Numbered from the stretch's first letter, positions 27,548 to 37,360 are shown. The stretch: DNA of 64,000 nt from an uncultured Paracoccaceae bacterium (GCA_937895435.1 CALAXT010000043.1:1-64000), one strand, 5' to 3'. Numbers and translations are program-made. Notes: generated by a model from the sequence alone, not told the origin.

Positions 27548-28514
27548 GCATATCTTTGCTTAGCCAGCCATAGCGCGCAAGCGTTGGGCCCACGACATGT
27601 TCGCCAAGCAGTGCGCGCAGGCGCGTGGCAATCGTGCCCGGCATATCGTGCAGCGTGCCTGCCCGTGCGCTTAGCGATATGGTGCGCGACAGCGGTGCAA
27701 ATGGTAGTGGCAACATGTCTGCATCGGCCGAAAACCGTTGGGCATGGTGAAAGCCAAGTGGTGTCAAAATCGTCCAGCCAGCGCCACGCGCCACCATCGC
27801 CATGATCGCGTGATAACTGTCCAATTCAAACCGATGCGACAGCCGCAGGTTTTCATGCGCCAAATGTGCCTTGATCACCCGACCCATATAGTGGCGCGAA
27901 GTATAGTGGATCAACGGCAGTTCTTGCAGTGCGCCCAGCAGATCAGCGCCTGAATGCGCCAACTGCCGGGCCAGATGCTGAGGCACAGCCGCCACAAAGG
28001 GTTCGCACATCAGCGGGTGCACTTCCGCCCAATCGGGGGGCGGCGCCATATCTGTGGCCACCACAACATCCAGTGCGCGGGCATCCAACTGATCAAGCAG
28101 CCGATGGCTGGCGCCGGTTTCCAGCAAGAACTGACATCCGGTCAGGTCATTGGCCATATCTGACAGCAAATGTGGTGTTACATCACCATCGAAATCTTCG
28201 ATCATGCCCAGCCTCAGCTGGGTCAGGCCAGAAAAGTCCTTGCGTGTCAGTTCTGCCCTGGCCTGTTCTGCTTCGGCTAAGATCAGGCGGGCGCGTTTGC
28301 GAAACATCTGCCCCGCGGGCGTCAGCGTCACGGGGCGTGTGCTGCGATCAAGCAAGGGGGTGCCAAGCGCCAATTCCAATGCTGTCAATTGCTGGCTGAT
28401 TGCTGACGGGCTGGCCATCAACCGCCGGGCCGCGGCTGAAATGGCGCCTTCTTCGGCTGTTATGACAAAAACCTCTAAACCCCAAAGCGTGATTCTGCCA
28501 GAAATCTCAGCCAT
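27537..28514 (-). CDS. LysR-family transcriptional regulator
   Basis: 325 aa. The N-terminal winged HTH spans about residues 10-65 (LEVFVITAEEGAISAAARRL, SPSAISQQLTALE), followed by an effector domain. It is divergent from the aminotransferase gene 124 nt away, the classical arrangement for a LysR regulator and its target. The effector is unknown. Confidence 0.88.
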   Translation of the reverse strand: MAEISGRITLWGLEVFVITAEEGAISAAARRLMASPSAISQQLTALELALGTPLLDRSTRPVTLTPAGQMFRKRARLILAEAEQARAELTRKDFSGLTQLRLGMIEDFDGDVTPHLLSDMANDLTGCQFLLETGASHRLLDQLDARALDVVVATDMAPPPDWAEVHPLMCEPFVAAVPQHLARQLAHSGADLLGALQELPLIHYTSRHYMGRVIKAHLAHENLRLSHRFELDSYHAIMAMVARGAGWTILTPLGFHHAQRFSADADMLPLPFAPLSRTISLSARAGTLHDMPGTIATRLRALLGEHVVGPTLARYGWLSKDMRVL

Positions 28515-28638
28515 GCTGGCCCCCGTTACCCAATACCGCCAAGGGTAGCGACAAGCCCAAGCTGGCGCAACGCTGCGGATTGAACAATGGCCCAGACCCG
28601 GTTAGCGTTGATACAATATCAGCAAAAAGGATACGGAA
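28515..28638. promoter_or_regulatory. Divergent intergenic region LysR/aminotransferase
   Basis: A 124-nt region between divergent genes. Two related 11-mers, GATTGAACAAT and GTTGATACAAT, occur about 23 bp apart near 28577-28610 and could be LysR half-sites. AAAAGGA precedes the aminotransferase start. Promoters are not clear. Confidence 0.3.
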
Positions 28639-30006
28639 ATGCGCGATGACGCCCCCAACAGCTGGGAAAGCCGGGCAGACCGGTTTTCGCTTTATGGTTT
28701 CACTGACCTGCCAACCATCCATGACCGGGGTGCGGTCATTCTGACCCATGGTGAGGGGCCATATGTGGTCGATGTCCATGGCCGGCGCTATCTTGATGCA
28801 AATTCTGGCCTTTGGAACATGGTGGCTGGTTTCGATCACCCTGGCTTGATTGAGGCCGCGCAGGCGCAATATGCCCGTTTCCCGGGCTATCACGCTTTTT
28901 TTGGCCGGATGTCCGACCAAACCGTGATGCTTTCTGAAAAATTGGTTGAGGTGTCACCCTTTGAAACGGGGCGGGTATTTTACACTAACTCTGGGTCTGA
29001 AGCGAATGACACCATGGTTAAGGCGCTGTGGTTCATGCACGCCGCTGAGGGAAATCCGCAGCGCCGCAAGATTATCACCCGCATCAATTCTTATCATGGC
29101 GTTACGGCGGTGGCCGCATCGATGACTGGCAAGCCTTATAATTCGGTCTTTGGTCTGCCGCTGCCCGGCTTTTTGCACGCGCCTTGCCCGCACTACTGGC
29201 GCTTTGGACATCCTGGCGAATCAGAGGCCGAATTTACAACCCGCATGGGGCGCGAGCTGGAAGCGATGATCATCAAAGAGGGTCCGGACACGATCGCGGG
29301 CTTTTTTGCCGAACCCGTGATGGGGGCGGGTGGGGTTATTCCGCCCTCGGCTGGGTATTTCCAGGCGATCATGCCGATCTTGCATAAATACGGCATTCCG
29401 ATGATTTCGGATGAAGTGATCTGTGGCTTTGGCCGCACAGGCAACACCTGGGGCTGTGAAACCTATGATTTCATGCCTGATGCCATTATTTCGTCAAAAA
29501 ACATCACCGCTGGGTTCTTTCCAATGGGGGCGGTTATTTTGGGGCCGATGCTGTCAGACCGGATGCAGGCTGCCGCTGAAAAGTTCGAAGAGTTCCCGCA
29601 TGGCTTTACCGCCTCTGGTCACCCGGTTGGCTGTGCAATTGCGCTGAAAGCGATTGATGTCGTGATGAACGAAGGGCTGGCAGATAACGTACGCGCCCTG
29701 ACGCCCAAGTTTGAGGCAGGATTGGCCTATTTGGCTGATCATCCCAACATCGGCGAGTGGCGTGGCAAGGGGCTAATGGGGGCGTTAGAGGCCGTGCAAG
29801 ACAAGGCCAATAAAACCCCGTTTGCACCCGGCGTGTCTGTGTCTGAACGGATCGCAAACAGCTGCACTGATCATGGCTTGATCTGTCGCCCGCTTGGCCA
29901 AGCTATCGTGCTGTGCCCACCCTTCATCATGACTGATTCGCAGATGGATGAAATGTTCAATAAACTGGGCGATGCCTTGAAAAAAGTCTTTGCCGAGGTT
30001 GCCTGA
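28639..30006 (+). CDS. Class III (omega-type) aminotransferase
   Basis: 455 aa PLP enzyme. The Schiff-base Lys is K287 in SSKNITAGFFPMG, the PLP-ring Asp is D258 in ISDEVICGFGRTGN, and GSEANDTMVKALW binds phosphate. The class transfers omega-amino groups of amines or beta-alanine-like substrates to pyruvate or 2-oxoglutarate; the substrate here is not determined. The divergent LysR gene is its probable regulator, and a strong terminator follows. Confidence 0.88.
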   Translation: MRDDAPNSWESRADRFSLYGFTDLPTIHDRGAVILTHGEGPYVVDVHGRRYLDANSGLWNMVAGFDHPGLIEAAQAQYARFPGYHAFFGRMSDQTVMLSEKLVEVSPFETGRVFYTNSGSEANDTMVKALWFMHAAEGNPQRRKIITRINSYHGVTAVAASMTGKPYNSVFGLPLPGFLHAPCPHYWRFGHPGESEAEFTTRMGRELEAMIIKEGPDTIAGFFAEPVMGAGGVIPPSAGYFQAIMPILHKYGIPMISDEVICGFGRTGNTWGCETYDFMPDAIISSKNITAGFFPMGAVILGPMLSDRMQAAAEKFEEFPHGFTASGHPVGCAIALKAIDVVMNEGLADNVRALTPKFEAGLAYLADHPNIGEWRGKGLMGALEAVQDKANKTPFAPGVSVSERIANSCTDHGLICRPLGQAIVLCPPFIMTDSQMDEMFNKLGDALKKVFAEVA

Positions 30007-30009
30007 CGA

Positions 30010-30040
30010 AAAAGGGCGGGGCCATCAGCCCCGCCCTTTT
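30010..30040. terminator. Bidirectional terminator aminotransferase/phaR
   Basis: AAAAGGGCGGGG pairs with CCCCGCCCTTTT around a 7-nt loop, with A-run and T-run at opposite ends. It lies between two convergent genes and can serve both. Confidence 0.85.
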
Positions 30041-30059
30041 GACACAGGGATCGTTGGGC

Positions 30060-30611
30060 CTATTGGCCCATTTTTGAAAGCTTTGCCTGCAATTCGGCCA
30101 ATTGAGTTTTGATATCATCAAGGTCTGACTGTGCGGCGGGTGGCGCCTCGGGCTCGGGGGTGCTGCTGCCACCCCATCCCCCCATCATTGATTTCAAAAA
30201 TGCCTGCTGCTGGCGCTGCATTGCTTCAAACCCGGGCACAGAGGCCATGGGATTTGGGATATGCGTCAGGTTTTCCATCATTTTTGATGGGCCATCGCGC
30301 AGCATATCAAAGCTTGCGGCCAAAAACTGCGGCACAACACTTTGTGCTTGGGTGGTGTAGCTGCGCACCAAATCGGTCAGCACGCCCAAGGGCAGCACAC
30401 TTTCGCCGCGGCTTTCGTGTTCGGCAATGATTTGCAGCAAATATTGCCGGGTTAGATCATCGCCACTTTTCAGATCAATAATCTGGATTTCGCGCCCCGC
30501 CCGGATAAAGGCTGCGATATCATCCAGCGTCACGTAATCGCTGGTTTCGGTATTATAGAGGCGGCGGCTCGCATACCGCTTAATCAAGAGCGGTTTCGCA
30601 GGTTCGGCCAT
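30060..30611 (-). CDS. phaR: Polyhydroxyalkanoate synthesis repressor PhaR
   Basis: 183 aa. The N-terminal PHB/PHA accumulation regulator DNA-binding domain, LLIKRYASRRLYNTETSDYV, is followed by a second conserved part with QYLLQIIAEHESRG, and a Pro/Ser-rich linker with a helical tail. PhaR represses phasin genes and is released when it binds PHB granules. It is the last gene of phaC-phaP-phaR. Three exact matches to the CTGC-N3-GCAG target reported for this family occur upstream of phaP and phaC. Confidence 0.93.
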   Translation of the reverse strand: MAEPAKPLLIKRYASRRLYNTETSDYVTLDDIAAFIRAGREIQIIDLKSGDDLTRQYLLQIIAEHESRGESVLPLGVLTDLVRSYTTQAQSVVPQFLAASFDMLRDGPSKMMENLTHIPNPMASVPGFEAMQRQQQAFLKSMMGGWGGSSTPEPEAPPAAQSDLDDIKTQLAELQAKLSKMGQ

Positions 30612-30667
30612 GGGTTTCCTCCGGTTGCATCTGCGGCAAGTCTAACGAAAAAAATGGCCGTGTGCAT

Positions 30668-30694
30668 AAAAAAAGGCGGGCCCCGAGGCCCGCC
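30668..30694 (-). terminator. Terminator after phaP
   Basis: Read on the minus strand: GGCGGGCC-TCGG-GGCCCGCC followed by TTTTTTT (30675-30694 stem, T-run to 30668). It separates phaP from phaR, so the highly expressed phasin message is mostly ended before phaR. Confidence 0.85.
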
Positions 30695-30738
30695 AAAACT
30701 TTACACCCTCTGGGAGGAGGTCGAGGGTGAAAGTGGTC

Positions 30739-31188
30739 TTATTTCGCAGCTGCAGCTACTTTTTTCGCTGCAGTCGTGACATCGGCGGTTGCTTTTTTCA
30801 CAGCAGCGGTCGCGTCTTCTGACATATCTTTGCCAGCAGCCATCATCAGTTCAACCGTTTCCATCTGCATTTTCTTTGCAACTTCTGCAAAGGCAGCCAT
30901 GGTTTCGGCCGTTGATTCGGCCTGCGCTGATGCGAAGTCAGTTACAGCTTTGGTGTATTCGGTAGGCTCTTCCTTAACGGCCACGACGGTGCCGAACTTG
31001 CCCAGCGTGTCTTTGGTCCATTTGTTGGAAATTTCGTTCGATTTTTCAACGGCTTCCAACATAACTTTGGTCATTTTTTCGCCAAATGCGGCTGAGTTAC
31101 GAAACGCGTCTTGCATGCCGTTCATGTCAGTTGGGAAGGCGGTGAACATGTCTTGCATAACTTTGGTGAAATCTTGGGTCGAGGCCAT
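30739..31188 (-). CDS. phaP: Phasin, PHB granule-associated protein
   Basis: 149 aa from MASTQDFTKVMQDMFTAF, helical, with a Lys/Ala-rich tail (VKKATADVTTAAKKVAAAAK). Phasins coat PHB granules and control their size. GGAG precedes the ATG at 31188; an open frame running to 31308 goes through the operator region and was rejected. Strong expression control is suggested by the flanking operators and terminator. Confidence 0.9.
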   Translation of the reverse strand: MASTQDFTKVMQDMFTAFPTDMNGMQDAFRNSAAFGEKMTKVMLEAVEKSNEISNKWTKDTLGKFGTVVAVKEEPTEYTKAVTDFASAQAESTAETMAAFAEVAKKMQMETVELMMAAGKDMSEDATAAVKKATADVTTAAKKVAAAAK

Positions 31189-31235
31189 CTGGGTATCTCC
31201 TGGCTGTGGGTGCATCACCCTTTGAACATGACCCA

Positions 31236-31264
31236 TGGATACATGCTGCATCGCAGCATTGCAA
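31236..31264 (-). promoter_or_regulatory. Candidate phaP promoter
   Basis: On the minus strand TTGCAA (31259-31264) and TATCCA (31236-31241) are separated by exactly 17 bp. The inner PhaR palindrome fills the spacer, which would make repression steric. The -10 match is moderate. Confidence 0.5.
31246..31256. promoter_or_regulatory. PhaR operator site 1 (phaP)
   Basis: CTGCATCGCAG, an exact CTGC-N3-GCAG match, extended to a perfect 7-bp dyad ATGCTGC-ATC-GCAGCAT (31243-31259). It lies in the spacer of the candidate phaP promoter. Confidence 0.75.
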
Positions 31265-31273
31265 GTAAAAATG

Positions 31274-31284
31274 CTGCGATGCAG
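31274..31284. promoter_or_regulatory. PhaR operator site 2 (phaP)
   Basis: CTGCGATGCAG, an exact CTGC-N3-GCAG match with extended arms TGCTGC/GCAGCA. It is the reverse complement of site 1 in its core and its centre is 28 bp away, just upstream of the candidate -35. Confidence 0.75.
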
Positions 31285-31304
31285 CAATAACTCATTTCCG
31301 TCCT

Positions 31305-33101
31305 TCAATCTTTGGGGACAGTCACCACATAGCTACCTGGCGCGGGGCAAAGCGCTGGGTGGGATTCTTGTGCCCCCGGCTGCAAGGCTGCCACCATCGC
31401 GCCCGAGCGGTGGCCCAGCCATTCCGACCAACGCGGCCACCAAGAGCCATCATGATGCGTGGCTGTGGCTTGCCAGTTGTCTGCATCGTTTAGGGCGGCA
31501 TCGTTGGTATAATGGCCATATTTGCGTTTGGATGGTGGGTTGATGATGCCGGCAATATGGCCAGATTCAGACAATACAAATGTTTTGTCTTTGCTTGCGA
31601 ATTGGCGCAGCCCGTTAAATGCTGATTTCCATGCCGCGATATGGTCGGTTTCGCAGGCGACTGCGAAAACGGGCGTCTTAATGTCGTGGATGCTCAGAAC
31701 CTCGCCACAAATTTCAAGCGTGCCTTTGGCAAACAAATCATTTTGGCAAAGGTTGCGCAGATATTCGATCGACATGCGGGCGGGCAGGTTTGTCGAATCG
31801 CCATTCCAAAATAACAGATCAAACGCTGGTGGCGCCTCGCCCATCATATAACTGCGGATAGCGGGGGCATAGACCAGATCATTGGCGCGTAGATACGAAA
31901 ACGTGCGTGTCATGAAAAACGAATGCAACACACCCTTTTGCTGCACTTCGCGTTCGATTCCATCGACAAAATCGTTGCTTAGAAACACGCCCACTTCGCC
32001 TTGGTCAGAAAAGTCAGTCAGCGTTGTGAAAAATGTGGCTGAACGTACCGATGTATCGCCCCGTTTGGCCATCAGCGCCAGGGTCAGCGCCAAGGTTGTT
32101 CCTGCGATGCAATAGCCTGCAACATTCACCTTTGGCTCTCCGGTGATCTGCTTGACCTGATCAATAGCGGTCAAAAACCCCTCTTGCACATAGGTATCCA
32201 GCCCGACATCGGCATAGCTGGTATCGGGGTTCACCCATGACACCACGAAAAGCGTATAACCCTGTTCAACAACCCATTTTATCAGGCTGTTGGCTGGCTT
32301 TAGATCCATGATGTAGAATTTGTTGATCCAGGGTGGAAAGATGATCAGGGGCGTGCGGTGCGCTTTTTCTGTGCTGGGTGTGTATTGAATAAGTTCAAAC
32401 ATACGGTTGCGAAACACCACTGAGCCCGGGGTGGTTGCCAGATTGTCACCAATACGAAAAGCATCTTTTTTGGCCAGCGTCACCAGCAGATCGCCGTCAT
32501 TTGCCTCAAGGTCCCGCACCAGATTTTCAAGGCCATCAACCAAGGATTGGCCATCGGTTTCAACTGCGCGGCTCAGGGCTTCTGGGTTGGTGCCTAAAAA
32601 ATTGGTGGGTGAAAACATATCAACAATCTGGCGGCTGAAATACTCAACCCGTTTTTGGTCTTGGGGGTCCAGATGGCCCAGATCAGCCACGGCGCGTTCC
32701 ATTGCTTCGGCGGACATCAGATATTGTTGTTTGATGTAATTGAAATAGGGGTGGGTTTCCCACAAGGGGTTGGAAAATCGCCGATCTTTGGGGGTTTGGT
32801 CATCTGGTGGGGTTAATTGGCCTTTGGCCAGTGCCTGCTGCGCTTCCACATAATGCTTCAGCGATTTACCCCAATACCCGACCTGATGTTGCAGTATCTT
32901 TGAGGGATTGTGCATCATCTCATACATGTAGGCTGCTGCGGCCTTCATAAAGAGATCTTGCCCCGGTGCATCCAATGCTGCGTCGTAGCCCTTTTTGCGG
33001 GCAAAGGATGCAACCATGCGCTGTGACAGCTCTTCAATCTTTTGCAGGTTGGCATTCATGCGCTCAAGACTTGCGCCCGAAGTGTCATCTTCAGTTGTCA
33101 T
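31305..33101 (-). CDS. phaC: Class I poly(3-hydroxyalkanoate) synthase
   Basis: 598 aa from MTTEDDTSGASLERMN. It polymerises 3-hydroxyacyl-CoA into PHA. The lipase-like box GYCIAG holds the nucleophile C331; the catalytic Asp lies in ETDHIAAW and the His in ESGHIAGII. The start at 33101 was chosen because the upstream stretch to 33137 runs through a PhaR site. phaZ is divergent and phaP follows after 116 nt. Confidence 0.95.
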   Translation of the reverse strand: MTTEDDTSGASLERMNANLQKIEELSQRMVASFARKKGYDAALDAPGQDLFMKAAAAYMYEMMHNPSKILQHQVGYWGKSLKHYVEAQQALAKGQLTPPDDQTPKDRRFSNPLWETHPYFNYIKQQYLMSAEAMERAVADLGHLDPQDQKRVEYFSRQIVDMFSPTNFLGTNPEALSRAVETDGQSLVDGLENLVRDLEANDGDLLVTLAKKDAFRIGDNLATTPGSVVFRNRMFELIQYTPSTEKAHRTPLIIFPPWINKFYIMDLKPANSLIKWVVEQGYTLFVVSWVNPDTSYADVGLDTYVQEGFLTAIDQVKQITGEPKVNVAGYCIAGTTLALTLALMAKRGDTSVRSATFFTTLTDFSDQGEVGVFLSNDFVDGIEREVQQKGVLHSFFMTRTFSYLRANDLVYAPAIRSYMMGEAPPAFDLLFWNGDSTNLPARMSIEYLRNLCQNDLFAKGTLEICGEVLSIHDIKTPVFAVACETDHIAAWKSAFNGLRQFASKDKTFVLSESGHIAGIINPPSKRKYGHYTNDAALNDADNWQATATHHDGSWWPRWSEWLGHRSGAMVAALQPGAQESHPALCPAPGSYVVTVPKD

Positions 33102-33123
33102 ATCGGCAAATCCCCCATACATT

Positions 33124-33134
33124 CTGCCATGCAG
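33124..33134. promoter_or_regulatory. PhaR operator site 3 (phaC/phaZ)
   Basis: CTGCCATGCAG, a third exact CTGC-N3-GCAG match, in the 99-nt divergent region between phaC and phaZ, 23 nt before the phaC start. It would allow PhaR to act on the synthase, the depolymerase or both. Confidence 0.65.
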
Positions 33135-33200
33135 CATAACGTCGCCTGTCTGGGGGGGGAAGCGACGAATTCATCGGGGAACCCCCGGAAGTGAGGGCAA

Positions 33201-34475
33201 ATGCGTTTTATGATGACCTATGACCTGATGGAGGCCACGCGCAACACGAATGAGTGGTTGGGCGCCTCGGCCAGGGCGCTGGCATCTTATCCGGCGTTTG
33301 GGCTTGTCCCGCACCCCATATTTAAGGCGATGTCGGCCTGGGGCCGCATTACAGAACGCAGTTTTGCCCGCATGGTGATCAAACCTGATTGGGGTATTCG
33401 CAGCGTTGTGGGCGATGAGGGGCGCGATCACGTTGTCTCGGTTGAAACCGTTGTAACAAAGCCCTTTGGCAATCTGATCCGCTTTCGTGTGCAGGGGCGG
33501 CAAGAGCGGCCGCGCAAAGTGCTGTTGGTGGCCCCCATGTCGGGCCACTATGCCACTTTGCTGCGTTCGACCGTTGCCAGCCTGTTGCCTGATTGCGAAG
33601 TGTTTGTGACCGATTGGCACAACGCGCGCGATATCCCGGTTTCCGAAGGCAAATTTGATGTCGAAGATTACACGCTTTATCTGGTGGAATTCATGCGCGC
33701 GATTGGGTCGCAAACCCATGTGATTGCGGTGTGCCAGCCTGCACCACTTGCGTTGGCTGCCACTGCCTATTTGGCCGGTGAAGACCCGGCGGCGCAGCCT
33801 TGTTCGCTGACGTTGATTGGCGGGCCGATTGACCCCGACGCTGCGCCCACCGAAGTCACAGACTTTGGGCGCCGCGTGACAATGGGGCAGCTGGAACATC
33901 TGGCGATTCAGCGTGTGGGATTTAAATTCGCTGGCGCTGGGCGGATGGTTTATCCGGGGCTGTTGCAGCTGGCATCGTTTATTTCCATGAATGGTGAGCG
34001 TCATGGAAAAGCGTTTTATGAACAAATCATCCGTGCCACCAATGGCGATGCGTCTGAGCATGATCACCATAACCGTTTTTATGATGAATATCTGGCGGTC
34101 ATGGATATGACGGCTGAGTTCTATCTATCAACGGTCGAGCGTGTCTTTAAAAACCGTGAAATTGCCAGCAACCGGTTTCATGTCGCGGGCAAGCAAGTTG
34201 ACATCGGCAAGATCACCGATGTTTCGGTTATGACCGTTGAAGGCACGCATGATGACATTTCCGCGCCGGGCCAATGCGTGGCGGCGCTGGATCTGTTGAC
34301 CGGTCTGCCCGCTTCAAAAAAGGCGCAGCATCTGGAGCAGGGTGCTGGGCATTACGGCATCTTTGCAGGTGGCAGCTGGCGTAATAACATCCGTCCGCTG
34401 GTTTTGAACTTTATTGATGGCTGCCAAAAACCTGCGCGGCCCGCCGCAAAGATAAAGGTGGTCGAGGCGTCATAG
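33201..34475 (+). CDS. phaZ: Intracellular PHB depolymerase
   Basis: 424 aa, MRFMMTYDLMEATRNTNEWLG. The intracellular depolymerase family uses a Cys nucleophile; AVCQPAPLAL places it at C178. A late His in GAGHYGIFAG is also visible. It mobilises stored PHB to hydroxybutyrate. It is divergent from phaC, across PhaR site 3. Confidence 0.93.
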   Translation: MRFMMTYDLMEATRNTNEWLGASARALASYPAFGLVPHPIFKAMSAWGRITERSFARMVIKPDWGIRSVVGDEGRDHVVSVETVVTKPFGNLIRFRVQGRQERPRKVLLVAPMSGHYATLLRSTVASLLPDCEVFVTDWHNARDIPVSEGKFDVEDYTLYLVEFMRAIGSQTHVIAVCQPAPLALAATAYLAGEDPAAQPCSLTLIGGPIDPDAAPTEVTDFGRRVTMGQLEHLAIQRVGFKFAGAGRMVYPGLLQLASFISMNGERHGKAFYEQIIRATNGDASEHDHHNRFYDEYLAVMDMTAEFYLSTVERVFKNREIASNRFHVAGKQVDIGKITDVSVMTVEGTHDDISAPGQCVAALDLLTGLPASKKAQHLEQGAGHYGIFAGGSWRNNIRPLVLNFIDGCQKPARPAAKIKVVEAS

Positions 34476-34514
34476 GGCTGTCTGGGGCCAGAACGTTTGT
34501 CTGAAACAAATGGG

Positions 34515-34539
34515 GGGATGGGGTTAACCCATCCCTTTT
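34515..34539. terminator. Terminator after phaZ, overlapping the hydrolase 3' end
   Basis: GGGATGGG-GTTAA-CCCATCCC followed by TTTT. The stop codon of the convergent hydrolase gene lies in the loop, so a coding end doubles as the phaZ terminator. Confidence 0.75.
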
Positions 34540-35270
34540 ATCATTTCATCCAATGTGGTGGTGACAAGTGCCAGACATTCGGGCGTAGAAAACCTGTGAT
34601 CAGCGCCCTTGACCAAGGTGAGCCGGATATCTGGCCCTGTCGCATGATCAAGCAGGCTCAGCGCAACGGCGGGGGGCACATCGGTGTCATGTGTACCTTG
34701 TAACAGTCGCACTGGACAGGCCAGCGGCAGTGGCTGGGTCAACACGCATTGGCGTGCGCCGTCCTCAATCAGGCGCTGGGTGATCACATAGGGGGCATCG
34801 GAATAGTCTGATGGTTGCAGGATTCGGCCGTTTGCTTGCATTTCGGCCTGCCCCTCTGGCCCCAGATCTTGCCAGATCGTGGTGGTGAAATCGGGGGCAG
34901 CGGCAATGCCGATCAGGCCTGCCACCTGATCGGGTTGCGTGCGCGCCAGCAGCAACGAAATCCATCCGCCCATGGATGAGCCGACCAAGATCTGGGGCCC
35001 ATCGCACAGTTTAGCCAGCACCTCGGCTGCATCTTGGGCCCAATCGCCAATCGCACCCTGTTCAAACCGCCCCGATGATTGGCCGTGGCCCGAATAGTCA
35101 AACCGCACAAAGCTGCGGCCAGATGCCTGCGCCCAATCTGCCAAGGCCTGCGCCTTGGAGCCTGTCATATCTGATCGAAAGCCCCCCAGAAATACTACGC
35201 CCGGCCCAGTGCCTGTTTGTTTTTCAAAGGCAATTTTACGATCTTGGGTCGTCGTCAGGAAATCGGTCAT
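34524..35270 (-). CDS. Alpha/beta-fold hydrolase
   Basis: 248 aa from MTDFLTTTQDRKIAF. The nucleophile elbow is GSSMGG (Ser), with an acid near GTHDTDVP and His in GADHRF. The substrate is unknown; it resembles small carboxylesterase/thioesterase-like hydrolases of the palmitoyl-protein thioesterase ABHD10 kind. The long open frame upstream to 35594 runs through the thrS leader and was rejected. Confidence 0.82.
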   Translation of the reverse strand: MTDFLTTTQDRKIAFEKQTGTGPGVVFLGGFRSDMTGSKAQALADWAQASGRSFVRFDYSGHGQSSGRFEQGAIGDWAQDAAEVLAKLCDGPQILVGSSMGGWISLLLARTQPDQVAGLIGIAAAPDFTTTIWQDLGPEGQAEMQANGRILQPSDYSDAPYVITQRLIEDGARQCVLTQPLPLACPVRLLQGTHDTDVPPAVALSLLDHATGPDIRLTLVKGADHRFSTPECLALVTTTLDEMIKGMG

Positions 35271-35319
35271 CTTGGCCCCTTGGTGCTGCAATTGGTGGTT
35301 TGGCGTGGGCGGCGGTGGC

Positions 35320-35348
35320 TTGACTTTGCCCAACCCCCTGTCGATAAC
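35320..35348 (+). promoter_or_regulatory. Candidate sigma70 promoter of thrS
   Basis: TTGACT (35320-35325) and GATAAC (35343-35348) with a 17-bp spacer, 62 nt before the thrS start. 5/6 and 4/6 matches to consensus. No threonine attenuator or T-box was seen in the leader. Confidence 0.5.
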
Positions 35349-35410
35349 CCCACAAAACATAACCCGCAACCGGGCGTTCCGTGGGCGCCAAACTGACGAG
35401 GAGTGCCGAC

Positions 35411-37360
35411 ATGGCGCCGATGATCTCTCTGACATTTCCCGATGGAAACCAACGCGCCTATGCCGCTGGCACCACCCCGGCCGAGGTTGCGGCCTCAATT
35501 TCTTCCAGCCTTGCCAAAAAGGCGATTTCTGCGACCGTGAATGGTGCGCATTTTGATTTGCAATGGCCCATCGTTGATGATGGTAGCATCGCATTGCATA
35601 CGCTTGCCGATGCCCCGCAGGCGCTAGAGCTGATCCGCCATGATTTGGCCCATATCATGGCGCGCGCCGTGCAAGAGCTGTGGCCCGATGTCAAAGTGAC
35701 GATCGGCCCGGTGATCAAAGACGGCTGGTATTACGATTTCGACCGGGCTGAACCTTTTACCCCCGATGATCTGGCCGTGATCGAAAAACGGATGAAAGAC
35801 ATCATCAATGCCCGCGACGTGGTCAAAACCGAAATCTGGGATCGCCCACGCGCCATCGCGCATTATCAGGCACAAAATGAACCCTTTAAGGTCGAACTGA
35901 TCGAATCAATCCCCGGGGATGAACCGCTGCGGATGTATTGGCACGGGTATTGGCAAGACCTGTGCCGCGGCCCCCATTTGCAGCACACAGGCCAAGTGCC
36001 GGCGGATGGGTTCAAGCTGATGTCAATCGCAGGTGCCTATTGGCGCGGCGATAGCCGCAACAAGCAGCTGCAGCGGATCTATGGTGTGGCGTTTCGCAAC
36101 CGTGAAGATCTGAAGGCCCATCTGACCATGCTGGAAGAGGCCGCCAAGCGCGACCATCGCCGCTTGGGCCGTGAGATGAACCTGTTCCACATGCAAGAAG
36201 AAGCGCCGGGCCAAGTGTTTTGGCACCCCAACGGTTGGACGATCTATACCGTCTTGCAAGATTACATGCGCCGCCGTCAGCGTGCCGGTGGCTATGTCGA
36301 GGTGAACACACCGCAGGTCGTCGATCGCCGGCTGTGGGAGGCGTCGGGCCATTGGGAAAAATACCAAGAGCATATGTTTATCGTTGAGGTCGACGAAGAA
36401 CATGCTCGCGAAAAGGCCGTTAATGCGCTTAAGCCGATGAACTGCCCCTGTCATGTGCAGATCTATAACCACGGGCTGCGCAGTTATCGCGAATTGCCGC
36501 TCAGGATGGCGGAATTTGGGTCGTGTAACCGCTATGAGCCCTCGGGGGCGTTGCACGGTATCATGCGCGTGCGCGGTTTTACCCAAGACGATGCGCATAT
36601 TTTCTGCCGTGAAGATCAGATTGAGGCCGAGACCCGCCGCTTTATTGAATTTCTGTCACTGATCTATCACGATCTGGGCTTTGAAAGCTTTAAGGTCAAA
36701 TTCTCTGACCGCCCCGAGGCGCGTGCCGGTTCTGATGATGTGTGGGACAAGGCCGAGGCCGCGCTGATGAATGCATCACGGGCTGCGGGCTGTGATTTCA
36801 CCATGAACCCTGGCGAGGGTGCGTTTTACGGCCCCAAGCTGGAATTTGTGCTGACCGATGCGATTGGGCGCGATTGGCAATGTGGCACGCTTCAGGTGGA
36901 TTTTGTTCTGCCCGAGCGGCTTGATGCCAACTATATCGGCGAAGATGGCGCAAAACACCGCCCCGTCATGTTGCATCGTGCCGTGTTGGGCAGCTTTGAG
37001 CGGTTTATTGGTATTCTCATTGAGAACAGCGCGGGTAAATTGCCGTTCTGGCTGGCGCCGCGTCAGGTCGTCGTGGCCTCAATCGTGTCGGATGCCGATG
37101 ATTATGTGGCCGAAGTTGTGGCGGCGCTGGTTGCGCGCGGTGTTCGGGCCGAGGCGGATGTGCGCAACGAAAAGATCAACTATAAGGTGCGGGAACATTC
37201 GTTGGGCAAGGTGCCGGTCATTCTGGCAATTGGTCAACAAGAGGTCGCATCGCGTAGTGTGTCAATGCGCCGTCTGGGTGATACCCGAACCACCAGTTTG
37301 TCTTTGGATGAGGTGTTGCCGCTTTTGGCCACTGATGCCCAAGCGCCCGATCTGCGCTGA
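35411..37360 (+). CDS. thrS: Threonyl-tRNA synthetase
   Basis: 649 aa. The N-terminal TGS domain ([16 protein letters not shown]) is followed by the editing domain with [16 protein letters not shown], the class II core with [10 protein letters not shown] (Zn ligand Cys) and [10 protein letters not shown], and the C-terminal anticodon-binding domain. GAGGAG precedes the ATG at 35411. A GTG at 35381 is in frame but lacks homology. Confidence 0.97.
   Translation: MAPMISLTFPDGNQRAYAAGTTPAEVAASISSSLAKKAISATVNGAHFDLQWPIVDDGSIALHTLADAPQALELIRHDLAHIMARAVQELWPDVKVTIGPVIKDGWYYDFDRAEPFTPDDLAVIEKRMKDIINARDVVKTEIWDRPRAIAHYQAQNEPFKVELIESIPGDEPLRMYWHGYWQDLCRGPHLQHTGQVPADGFKLMSIAGAYWRGDSRNKQLQRIYGVAFRNREDLKAHLTMLEEAAKRDHRRLGREMNLFHMQEEAPGQVFWHPNGWTIYTVLQDYMRRRQRAGGYVEVNTPQVVDRRLWEASGHWEKYQEHMFIVEVDEEHAREKAVNALKPMNCPCHVQIYNHGLRSYRELPLRMAEFGSCNRYEPSGALHGIMRVRGFTQDDAHIFCREDQIEAETRRFIEFLSLIYHDLGFESFKVKFSDRPEARAGSDDVWDKAEAALMNASRAAGCDFTMNPGEGAFYGPKLEFVLTDAIGRDWQCGTLQVDFVLPERLDANYIGEDGAKHRPVMLHRAVLGSFERFIGILIENSAGKLPFWLAPRQVVVASIVSDADDYVAEVVAALVARGVRAEADVRNEKINYKVREHSLGKVPVILAIGQQEVASRSVSMRRLGDTRTTSLSLDEVLPLLATDAQAPDLR

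Noticed and set aside
33171-34070. 299-aa open frame antisense to phaZ
   Set aside because: phaZ is certain. The antisense frame has shadow composition and no start signal.
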